Notes under the pieces: generated by a model
Told to the model about the DNA's origin: nothing
The model's input: the letters and a program-made list of their open reading frames with translations, nothing else
Database searches by the model: none
Shown: positions 23,616 through 34,208 of the stretch, piece by piece
Numbering within the stretch: the stretch's first letter is position 1
How the letters are laid out: each line of letters begins with the position of its first letter
NCBI GenBank assembly: GCA_010015675.1
Contig: ML977010.1
Location: forward strand, 293,502-357,501
Length of the DNA: 64,000 nucleotides
DNA from: Byssothecium circinans
Taxonomy: Eukaryota > Ascomycota > Dothideomycetes > Pleosporales > Massarinaceae
Direction: 5' to 3'
Program-made: the position numbers and the translations under genes

Positions 23616-24276
23616 TGTGATTAGGAGGAGAAAAGGACGGATGGGGCGATGGAACTCATCCAAAGCAGAATTGGGAGACTGAGGGTCTTTGCGGGTGGAA
23701 TGAAGAAGTCTGAAGAGGCCAGGAGGACAGGCCTTCAGAGCCGGATGGATCGGGTTAGCGCCCGTGTGGCTAGAGCTGCTCACTCGCTGCGGGCCCGGGG
23801 AAATGCCTCAAACACTTCAAAGTTCATCTGCAGAAACGCTGCTGCAATCAACGATTCTTGTCGTTTTATATTCGCTTGGCTCATGAATTCACGCTACACT
23901 GCCTCCGGTGGTACATACTGTCCAGGTGACTGACAGCTGGTGATGAGAAAGGCCTGAAAGTACAGCATCCGCTCATGCTGACGTACATTCTGAACAGTCG
24001 CTCGAGTAGTCGTCCAATCAGATGTATCTCGGGAGGCGATTATGTAAAGAGGCGTCACTTACCACAAGCCCCGGAACCTTCCAAGGAAGAGTGCTGCGAG
24101 ACATGTCACAGATCCGCGGCCGTTGCATGTTTTGGCCATAGGGTTCCGCAGTGCTCTATTTACATGCAAAGGTAAGGCTTAGCGTAAATGGCAGCTCAGC
24201 AATAGGCCACGAGAGGTCTTGATGAAGTGCACCTCCACCGCATCATTGAATCAGTACAGATCTTAACATTTAGGGT
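23616..24276. other. Intergenic upstream of KGD1
   Basis: KGD1 promoter region. No gene is supported. Confidence 0.5.
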
Positions 24277-24992
24277 CTAGGTCGTTCTACATGCAATGCT
24301 GCGGCACATCGCACCCGACGCATCGTTCAGAGGCACCATAAATGGACGTACGCTATGGTCTTCACCGGCTACCATGAGCCGGGCAAAAACAACATCCGTG
24401 CGCGCCATGCCAGAGTGCGGAGAATTTGGTGGCATTGTCTTGGCTGCACGAGGATAGGGAGTGTGAGGCACGAAGGAGCCGTCGGCTTGAAGGGTTGCTG
24501 TGGTTTCAAGGTTTCCATAGCCCAGCTCGGTCAGCAAGAACTCGCCGCATGTATCGAAGCGTTCCAAGGCTTGGAGCAAAGGCAGCAGGTCCGGCCGCTC
24601 AGAAAGAAACGAGCTGATTGTGCCCATGCAGAGGTTCCAGTGAATGGTCAGGATGGTCCACGCACCGGAGTCGAGGGTATATGCTGGTGGAAGATGAGCA
24701 CCAGACCGTCCAAATAGTGGTCTCTGACCATGACGATGAAAGTCCCAGAATTTTGGCTTCAGTGAGCGTGTATCCTCAATCGGCATTCCTAAAACTGTCA
24801 CTATCAGTGTTGATCGCACCTCAAGGGTATTGTAGTTTTTCTCGCCGACTGCCTTAATGAGACTTCGCGCTCGCTCATATGCAAGTTTGATTCTCGCCTC
24901 GACAGATGAGGCTTCTAGCTCACGGTACTGCTGCCAGATGGACTCGAGAGAACTGGCAAGCCATGGCTAAAGAATACGTCCAAGTCGAATCG
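24277..24992 (-). pseudogene. Truncated, frameshifted acyl-CoA oxidase relic
   Basis: The minus-strand translation resembles the N-terminal third of fungal peroxisomal acyl-CoA oxidases/dehydrogenases: a PWL...RIKLAYERARSLIKAVG region, HWNLCMGTISSFLSERPDLLPLL, GEFLLTELGYGNLETTATL, AAKTMPPNSPHSGMARTDVVFARLMVAGEDHSVRPFMVPL. Two breaks are visible. At about 24968 the upstream residues (RFDLDVFF) lie one frame away from the following PWL. At 24277 the frame stops soon after MVPLNDASG, where intact enzymes continue for several hundred residues. There is no ATG in a suitable place and no trace of the C-terminal domain downstream. I conclude it is a non-functional remnant. An unrecognised intron could explain the first break but not the missing C-terminus. 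Confidence 0.75.
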
Positions 24993-25760
24993 TGGGAGAA
25001 CATGATGTGAATATATCGAATATCCCCCTGTCCCTTAGGATAGTTTAATTGGAGAAGTTTTGGGATTAGTGTCGATTCCGTTCTAAGACCTTATCTGAAC
25101 GACGACAAACACCAACAAATTCATGGTACACCTACTGTGTTGCCAAAGCTTCCCATCTACTGGGAGATGTCAACACCTGCCAACGGACGACCATAACGCG
25201 TATGATGTAATAACGCTATCATAAAATAAGCTGACTGCGGCCTTGCCGTACCGGCGCATGGTCTGGGCCTTACATAACACCCACAGCATGCAGTGACGCA
25301 TTTAGCCTATACTGCAATGCATACTGCGATAAGGTATAGGGCACAGCACGTTGGGTGGCACGGTGTCGTCCCGTTATGGCAAAACAGCTGCATATACCGA
25401 TTGATACAAGCTGGATTGTTTGCGTATCCACCATAGTATGCCCTAGTTTAGTGAAATCAGAGTCCAAGAACAAAAGGGAACTATCAGCTGGTACGGGGGT
25501 CAGACTTGGAGTAAGACAGGAAGCTTGGGTGACAATGGTGTTCGGAACGTTCTCGGAGAAAGACACTCCGATCTGCAGTTCTCTGCGTCTGTGTCACTCG
25601 TGTCCTGCAATGTAGCATTGGGGGCCAATTCGTGTTCTAAGCTACTGGCTACTTATATATGTGCACACGCCTGCCAATACCAAGTTCTTCACATTCTTAC
25701 TCTAGTTCATGCATTGATCTCTTGTGCCTGCGAATACAAGATCACGAACCCTCAGCTACG
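24993..25760. other. Intergenic; promoter side of the SDR gene
   Basis: No gene is supported. A TATA-like TTATATAT lies at 25653-25660, about 100 bases before the SDR start codon. Confidence 0.4.
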
Positions 25761-26775
25761 ATGGACTATTCGGACCCTGACGCATTCACCCTGCCCTACC
25801 AGCTGACCAAGCAAGTCCGCCGTGATGTCTATCCACTGTTAGAGCCAACCCAGCCAGAGCTGTCGGCGAAAGGAAAGACAGTGCTCATTACCGGCGTATC
25901 TGGGGGCATAGGCAAGGTAAGCACGATTTCCGGGGACTTGAGTTTCCTTTCCCGTGACCCATACATGTAGGTCATCGCCGAATCGTGGGCCACCGCGGGA
26001 GCTTCTGGCATCGTGATTACCGGGCGCAACGTCGACGTGCTTGAGAGCATCGCCATACGGCTCCAAAGTCTTGCCCCGCCCGGCACCAAAGTCCTCGCCC
26101 AGGCGGCCGACATCACCAACAAAGGCTCTGTCGCGACGCTCTTCGCGGCCGCCAAGGAAGCGGTCGGCAAGGTCGATGTGCTCATCCACAGCGCGGGCAG
26201 TTTGGAAGGGGGCCCCGTGGGCACCACCGATCCCACGAAATTCTTCAACGATTTCCAGGTCAACGTGCTGGGATCGTACCTATTGACGCACCACTTCCTC
26301 GCCCAGGCGGACGGGGTCGGCACCATCGTCAGCTTCACGACGGGCGCCATCGCCAACGTGTTTCCCGGAATGGGAGGCTACACGGCGTCCAAGTTGGCCC
26401 TTGTCCGCATCATGGAAAACCTGCACGTCGAACAGCCGAACATGCGCGTTTTCATGCTCATTCCGGGAATCGTCCAGACTGGGATGACGGTCGATTCGTT
26501 GAAGCCGTATGCTAAGGATAGCCCCGGTCTCAGTGGGGGCTGGACACTCTTCCTGTCTACTCCGCGCGCCGAATGGATGCGCGGCGCCATAGTCAGCGTC
26601 AATTGTGAGTCCGCCTTCCGGTGCTCAAAACTCGCTGCTCTTCTGACATGGGATCGCTTCACAAGGGGATATCGAGGAGATGGAGGCTCACAAGGATCAG
26701 ATTGTTCGCGACAATCTGCTCGGTCGGGCTTTTCTGAACGCCAGGCTCGGGAAGGGTGGGCACCCCTGGACGTGA
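25761..26775 (+). CDS. Short-chain dehydrogenase/reductase (299 aa)
   Basis: NAD(P)-dependent oxidoreductase of the classical SDR superfamily; substrate unknown. Exons 25761-25916, 25971-26604 and 26666-26775 total 900 nt, exactly 300 codons. The donors are GTAAGC and GTGAGT; the acceptors are TGTAG and CACAAG (the last is a less common AAG). The cofactor motif TGVSGGIG is at residues 44-51. The first intron lies right after it, which is common in fungal members. NxAG is replaced by HSAG (125-128). Catalytic Ser173 and the YTASK motif (Tyr189, Lys193) are present. The C-terminus reads VSVNWDIEEMEAHK..., matching the pattern of fungal SDRs of this subgroup. It is divergent from the acyl-CoA oxidase relic and may have been part of a former pair. 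No signal peptide is seen. Confidence 0.9.
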
Positions 26776-27269
26776 GGTGGTGGTTAAGTGCTGCGAGATC
26801 TACTGAGGTAGCCGGCGTAAGTATTCAAAGTCGGTCGCGTCGGGACCAGGTGAAAATATCACTTAGTAACTCATCTATACGACCTTGAGTCTGTGCTTAG
26901 CGATGTTTGTGGAATCTGAGCTCGAATATCAAACGGTATATGCGGCTATACCATGGTAAGTATGTCGGAACTGCTCTCACTTTTAGATTCTATCCCCTTC
27001 TTCTTTCCTCGTCTCTCGTCCTGTATCCTGTCTATAGTTCCTGGTTATTGGTATATCAATGATTATGATAAGATACGTCTTCGCCCTGATAGTCTAATAG
27101 AATGCGTGGCAGTGGTTCGAGTAGCGAGGGTGCCGGATTACCATATGGTAGTCCTTACAAAATCTCGGTTCAGCCCTACGCAGATCCGGGAAATTAGTAA
27201 GCACATGGCACGTGCACTCGCGCATATCATCCATTGCGTCCACCTAATCTCACCACCACGCTCTCCAGC
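26776..27269. other. Intergenic, TFB1 promoter
   Basis: Nothing coding is seen. Confidence 0.5.
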
Positions 27270-29279
27270 ATGTCTGAAGCCGCCGCCCAGTACAAGAAAA
27301 CAGACGGCAAGCTCGACGTCTCTCGGGACGGCCGGACCGTTTCATGGACTGCGAAGAGCGGCAGCCCCAAGCTGGAGATAGCTGTCGCAGAGATCGGCAG
27401 TGAGTAGGCCTCAAAGAATACTCCGCTGTACTCTGCTGACCTCCCTGTAGACCTCCAGCAGACCCCAGTGACAGCCGCGAAAGCCTCGATCAAGATAGTG
27501 GTCAACAAGACGCCTGACCAAACCGAAGCCTACGCCTTCACGTTTACCTCTGCCGCTGCTCGCGATGACCAACAGACCATTACTGGCCTCCTTCGCAAAT
27601 ATATCGAGGCACATAAAGCACAAGCTGCTCCTACTCCTTCCCTGACGCCGGCAGCCGCGACTCCAACCCCCGATGGTGGCGGTGCATCGGCCGCCATAAC
27701 GATTGCTCGGACTGTAGCTGGGACCCCGAGGGCGCAGGAGGGCGAGGACTCCTATGATGATGCCAAACTGATGGCCGATATAGAACTGCAGCGCTCGCTG
27801 CTAAAGTCCAACACGGCGTTACAGCAACGTTTCAATCAAAGCCTCAGCGACAAGCCAGATACAATAACTCTCACCCAGTTCTCGAATCAGTTTTGGGCCA
27901 CGAGATTACACATGCTGCGCTCTCATGCCGTAGAGAGGTCGCAGGGTGCCGGTGCATACAATGTGCTTTCGGTCGTCAAGCCGCAACTCGTGAATGGTGT
28001 GCGCCAGCTTGCCGTGAGCAAAGAGCAGATCCAGCTTCTCTTCAGTCAACATCCTCTTATCAAGAAGGTCTACAATGAGAATGTCCCTAGGATGAGCAAC
28101 ACCGACTTCTGGTCGCGGTTTTTTAGTAGTCGGCTGCTCAAGAAATTGAAGGGAGAGAAGATCACTGACATGGACCCTTTGGACCCCAGGCTGGATACCT
28201 ACTTGTCCCTCAGTGATGACACCGATATTGCCCCGCATCTTGTGATGGACTCAATACCGCATTTCCTCGATGTCGAAGGAAACGAGCAAAATCACAGTCA
28301 GCGTCAGGGAAATAGGCCCGACATGACCATGCGACCAACCGCCCACGACAAAGTCCCCATCCTTCGCGTACTCAACAGTATGAGCGAGAAGATGATGGCA
28401 GAGGTCCCGCCGTCTGATGCCGCTGATCGCCATGGGCCAGCTGGGGTAGACGAGGAGACGTACAAGCAACTCCAGCTTCGTGATCTACAGCTTGCCGATG
28501 AAGACAACCGTGTAATCCTTAATATCAAGGATCAGAGCCAATTCTACTCTGCAGGTCAAGGCCTGCACACCTCCAGCAGCGCAGCTACATATGCAAAGCG
28601 TACGCCAGCTGATGTGCTTCTGGAGATGCAGAACGAATGCAAGAGGATGCCAGCGGGCGAAGGACAGAATGGAGGTATCAACCTCCAATCAGCTATCGGC
28701 ATCGTGGACGACAGTAGTAGCGACGAGGATGCTCCAACGAAGAAGAAGCGCAGGGTCGGAAGCCGATTTGCACGAACTGCAGCCACCTCCCAAATCATGA
28801 AAGCGATCCACAAGCGGCACTTACAAGGCGATGAGTTTCTTTCATCTCAGGCCGATGCCTCCATTGCACAAGCTTTGAAACTAGGCATTTCCGCGCAGGT
28901 CCTTGATAACCTAGCCATGACACACAACACCACTGTCGAGTTCCTACACTACTTCTGGGCCGTCTATTATTCCGGCGACGCAGAACGTGCTAATGAAGTG
29001 GCGAAGTTGATCGAGACATTGGACAAATCGCTCGACAGGATCAAGGCGGTTGCAAATGCTGCAGAGAGCGAGCGCATGGCAGTCATTGAGAGACAGAAGG
29101 CAGAAAATGAAGCATTCTTCCAGCGAACGGGACGAAGGAGGAAGTTCGATCCCAACAACGTCAAGGGAGGAGCGAAAGCGGTCAATGGGATCGTGGAGCC
29201 GCTGCGGCGAGCCATTGACGCAGCGAGGCAACAATACCAGACTGCACTGAACGAGCAGCTGGAAAGGGCTGTTGGATGA
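27270..29279 (+). CDS. TFB1: TFIIH core subunit Tfb1/p62 (652 aa)
   Basis: Subunit of the TFIIH core used in RNA polymerase II initiation and nucleotide excision repair, in the nucleus. Exon 1 (27270-27399) and exon 2 (27451-29279) total 1959 nt, exactly 653 codons, with a GTGAGT...CTGAC...TGTAG intron. An N-terminal PH-like domain (MSEAAAQYKKTDGKLDVSRD...) runs to about residue 110, where the TFIIE/activator-binding surface lies in this family. A Pro/Ala/Thr-rich linker follows, then two BSD domains: LMADIELQRSLL...QFSNQFWATR, and QIQLLFSQHPLIKKVY...NTDFWSRFFSSRLLKKLKG. The C-terminal helical region starts near QFYSAGQGLHTSS. A basic KKKRRVGSRF segment is a possible nuclear localisation signal. 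Confidence 0.95.
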
Positions 29280-30904
29280 ACGCCATAGTCCAACATTGGA
29301 CGACAATCATACGGCGCATTTGTCCGTCATGTCTTCAAATTGGTCCGCTCAAGGCTCTGGTCGTATGCGATCCCTACATTCATCGGAAGTGAAGGGATGT
29401 TTTTAGTGAAGCGGGGCGGCAAGTGATATACAGCCCGACCATCTTTGTATTTCTGCATAGCGATGGCGTTTACTTCCTTTCATTCTAGGCTGCTCAGAAT
29501 CCAATCGATGCACCATTGTTTGATATTTTGTTTCCAAGGTCCTGATCCCGCAATGTCGACAAGTGCCTCTTCATAGAACGGCATCTCATTATGGTCGACC
29601 TTTGTTCGTGTGGTCGTCCTAAAAGCGAAAACTAGGACTGTGAAAGCCACAACGTCGATAAAGCTGAACTATGATGTCATTCGGTCTTCTCGACGAGAAC
29701 GACGACTTCGTACACGTACTGAAGTTCCGATGTAAGTTGATGCCATTGGTATTGATGGCAGTATAAAGGCTTCGATATTTTACCAAATGTCGATCTTCGT
29801 GAAAGCGTGCAAATCGAGAATCAGGCCAAAGATCGGTATTGTGCCGTAAGCATGGCCTGATTTTCTCGGTCAATTGTATAGGAATCGTTCGTTGCGGTTG
29901 TAATCGACGCCTTTGGCGCCAGTCGTCGTGTTTATTAAGATTCATGTCTGCGAGAACGTCTCTCGATGAATTTAGGCAAACTTGACTTAATTTAGACGAA
30001 CGTACTTAGGTATATTCATGGTAGCTGAGTATGTCTACATGTAGAGTATCAGCATATGAGTACATCCACAACTTTACCCCTTTCAACGTTTTGGATTGCT
30101 CTTTCTGGCGGCGACTGGGAGGCCCCACTTGCGATGTACCGGGACCAATCGAATCTTCAAACATCAACTTCATCGATATCTCAACACTCCCACCATTCCA
30201 TCAACACGATCGCGATATCCACCGACAATTATCGACCGCTCATCATGATGCACCCCTACTGAACGTTTGATCGAGAAACGCCCGTCATGTAAGCAAAGAC
30301 CATGCAACGTAGGAAGAGAAGGGACGACTGCCGATCCGACAAAGGTCGCCATACTCTTATTGCAACACCAAACACTTTCGCCGCCCGGAGAGGAACGCTT
30401 TGGCCGATCGCAAAATTTTTCGATTAAAAAGATATCTAGATAAAGAGCTGGGTCGAGCGAGTGGTCACCCGACCCGAAGAAAACCCTGGAGCGAGAGACA
30501 ATTAAAGGCGATTAAGAAAAGAGGATAGTTCAGGAGTGGCAAGAAGCACCGTGACCAGCACTCAAAGAAACCGCTTAGTTTTGGTCTCGCCGGTATTCCC
30601 GGAGAGAAGAAAAGATATATGATGGATAATAACACTAGATAATATAAGGGAACGAACAAACGAGAACAACTGAAGACCGACAGTGTCCGAGGAAGCGGAC
30701 TCTTATAGGGATGAAAGAGCAGAAACATCTACGTTGCTCCGCATCCGTCTACCAACAGAAGGGGGCCCATCGCTCACATCGACAATTTAGGCGGGGCTCG
30801 ACAACCTTCCGCAGGCTCGTGCCGTTCGTAGGGCGTGTGATGGGCTACTGGCGCCACCTCTCGGTAACAGGATCCCAAAATGGGGCTTGTGCACCTGCCC
30901 TTTG
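29280..30904. other. Gene-poor intergenic stretch
   Basis: There are only short, mutually overlapping open frames and no domain. The 30.4-30.7 kb part is purine-rich and AT-richer and could be decayed repeat DNA, but I cannot name an element. Confidence 0.4.
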
Positions 30905-31431
30905 TCAGTCTTTTCCGTCAGACTTCCCATGGTGGGCACTCGGGCTCACCTTCTTGACCTCGTCCTCCTCTATGCCCCTGAGGAGCATCTGGAGCCACAG
31001 CTCTGGGTCTGTTGTCGCGATAGCGGAAGCAGTGCCATAGAAACCACTGTGCCACCCAATTTTCCTGCTCGCTACCTCGAACATACCGGCCCATTGCATA
31101 GTAGGGCCTCGTGTAACGCCCGGCAGTGGCGACGATATTTAAGATTTCGGCGTGCCTGGCCGTCTCCTGAAGCTCATCCCACTTGTATGGCGTCTGAGGT
31201 CTCTGGTTTTGAGAGTAGGTAGTGAGGCAGTTGAAGTTGAAGCTCAGACGGTCTCTTCCATGGGCGGCTTCTTCCTGTTCAAAAGAGAAATAAGCAGAGG
31301 AACGCGGAGATCGTTGAAGGGCTACTGACCAAGAGCAGCCTGTAGATCCGTTCACCACTGGATCCGCTCAACTCAAGTCTCTCCATCACGGCGGCCTTGC
31401 TCTCACTCATGGCAAGAGGTGGGAGAGGCAT
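30905..31431 (-). CDS. Small hypothetical protein, three inferred exons (143 aa)
   Basis: The product is not recognised. An ATG at 31431 opens MPLPPLAMSESKAAVMERLE. The exons chosen are 31431-31330, 31274-31087 and 31046-30905, total 432 nt, 144 codons. Introns have GTCAGT/AACAG and GTATGT/CACAG borders; the second is only 40 nt, at the low end for fungi. The best-looking coding parts are YKWDELQETARHAEILNIVA and GFYGTASAIATTDPELWLQM, amphipathic and soluble-looking. After DEVKK there is a GTGAGC that could be a further donor, so the 3' end may be wrong. It could be a lineage-specific gene or a chance model. Confidence 0.35.
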
Positions 31432-34208
31432 GATGAATAAATTGAGTCGGTGTTGGTACGTGAAGAAGGGCAGTTGAACGTTTATATGCTGATGCAACGG
31501 AGTAGCAGATGTTTGTCTTCGATGGATGGTGAGAGGGGACCAGAGGACGAAGCTCACTCTTTATGTTTCTGAGAGATATATCGAGGACAGCAGCGATACC
31601 AGTGCGTCTCCCGTCAGGTGATCGTAGCACTCAGATGCCCGGCACCTTGACATTAGTACCAAGGCGCTGTCCCGAGGACGCTCTGCTTTCGTTCGGCCCG
31701 CGCTGAAACTTCACCCATCGTTAGCACCCGAGCGGGCATCTGAACTGATCTCGGGCCGCATTAGCCGCTACCTATTGGTACCTCCCCGGTCCAGCTGGAA
31801 AGGACATGCAATAATCCCGGAGTTGTGGCTGCACCCGATCATCGAGTCCAAAGATTGGGCTACATTAGTCTTGGTGCACATCTATTCTCGGTACCTTTAC
31901 CTTTGTATGTTGCACGGGGATAGAGCCTATCTCTAGCGATGGCAGTGTGACTCACACTGTGCTTGTTAATCAACATCAACTCAAACGCCTACCTCTTGTC
32001 ACCAATGGCAGAATATCCTCACCGGCTCGCATCTCAAGCACGCCTGACTTCTGCAGGTATAGGCGACTAGCGGACCAAGAGCTAGGGAATCGGATATGCG
32101 CGCCGCCACGACATCGTCGGGCGCGTATATGATGGTCGAGCAAGCAATCCCAGCTCAGGGAAGGCTCGAGGGGTAACCCAAATGCACATACGAAGACGTC
32201 CCTCATCCGGCGTAGTGCCCACCTTTTTGTCATCGGACACTGTGAGTCTATGAGGCGCCAGCTCGCCTCATCTAGTGTGCCCCAGATGTTCACAGCATAC
32301 GATCTACAGGGCTCAAGGGTGGGAACCATCTCACCCGTTGTTTAGCTCAGACAGCACCTCGCCTCGTGGTCTGATAATCGGTCTCTGCCCTAGCATCAAC
32401 CAGCACGGATTTTGAGATCTCATAGACGATGCCGCTGTCCTTTACAATACTGCCTCGAGAAACAATAACACTCTACGGAAAACACCTTCTCAGCGGTACA
32501 GCAGCTCAGAGCTGTACCCTCAGCCGGAACATCATTCCTGTCCAATGACGGACGAATGGGGATAGGATCGGCGACGCAAAGTGTGCCACCCACCAGCTGG
32601 TGCACCAAATCGAAATTCAAAGAGCGCTTGGACATTAATGGGCGACGTAAGCATCCTACCCGAACTAAAGGCTATCAAATCATCTGCCATGGAATTCCCT
32701 CTCCTGGCTACGGTTACCGATTTCACCTGGTACAGAACCCATTCGAGCCATCCTTTCTCGTCTGCTCAGAGCACAGGTTGACTCCTACAGCTTCTAGAAG
32801 GAACGTGGAAGATTATTTTACGCCACCACATTGCAGTTACATTATTCGAAAGTGGCATACCTCTACTTTATGAGGAATTGCCCACAAACCTAGTGAGCTT
32901 TCTGGATATCAAACTTGGCCATCGCGCATCCAAAGCCGACGACAATATGGATTGAGGTTCTTGGCTACTGTCATTGCATAGACAAAAACAACGTCAACCC
33001 AATCCTGCTTCTTGGAATACCGCCCAGCTTATTCCCTGGAGACTTTCCTCGCCCAACATCGCCCGAATAACCACAATCGCGGGTATCATTCCACACCTAT
33101 GAGAAACCCTTGAGCCGCCTCCACCACACGAACGATTGGAAACTGTGCTCCGGGAACCATACGTGGCTTGGGAATCGTTAGCAAAAGCAGCCGCATTTTG
33201 CAACCCATTTGCCTGCTGCCACGTCAGGCGAGCGCAAAAGCAAACATAAGCTCGGAACACTGCGACTCCGATACCTCCATGCTGCCATGGCGATTTCAAT
33301 GTGTATACTGGGGATGGAGTCTTCCGTATAAAGAATTGATTTTGGGGATCGCCTCAAATGACGTTAATGGAGCACATAGCCAAAAGCTGGCGGGTTTCCT
33401 AGTCCTCAGGGCGGCACCCTTCCACGTCGACGACCAGTGACCAGGGCCCATCGACGTACACATCCATCGCCAAAAGCAAAAGCTTAGAGAACATTGTACT
33501 GTATACTAGTGACTCTCTAGTTAGCTGGCAATGTTCTCTCATCACTAGCCTCGCTACTTTAACGAGCCAGTACCACTCTCCTCAAGCGGTGTCACGTTCT
33601 ACATCCGCGAGGACATTGTACAGTCAATGATCTGCACGCCTATCCACTATAAGTAAGAATGAGCGAGAAATGAGTGAGCTCGTAGCTTGACAGGTTGCAA
33701 CACGCTCGCGTACGTCTGCTGGTTGGTTTTTCTTTTTCGAATTTAGGCAAGGGTCATTCCAGATGACAGGCCGCCTATCTATTTCTATTAGCCAATTCGA
33801 CGTGAGTATCAATTGGTGGAAGTGTGCATTCAAGCTTTGTTCGTACCTCCGACAGGGTCTACTAGGCCTGTAGCACACGGAATATCGGCCACTCGGAAAC
33901 ACGTGCAATGTTGTGCTGTAAGAAAACATTTGCACGCATGGCGGGAAGTAGTTGCCGGCTCCTTCTTACTAGGGTACAGATAATGTTTCGTTTGGGTTGT
34001 TGTTTCCCAACGACTCCAAGGGAAGGCGAAGCAAAGCAAGTGTGCACCTGCACTCCTACGAAACATCAACACCAAACAATCCTCAAGTCGCGCTCCACCG
34101 CTAGTTTTGTCAGTTTCCTTACCCCACCATCGTCTAAGCGCCATTCAACCCGTTAATCTCGGTATACTTTCAGTACCTGCTTGTACATACTCAACACTGG
34201 TGATCAGT
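31432..34208. other. Gene-poor intergenic stretch
   Basis: No supported gene. Open frames up to about 117 codons occur on both strands with high Cys/Trp/Arg content, typical of non-coding translation. The promoter of the 34209 gene is presumably at the right end. Confidence 0.4.
33486..33539. repeat. Short perfect inverted repeat (11 bp)
   Basis: AGAGAACATTG (33486-33496) and CAATGTTCTCT (33529-33539) are perfect reverse complements around a 32-base centre. A related ACATTGTACAG occurs at about 33613. Confidence 0.7.
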
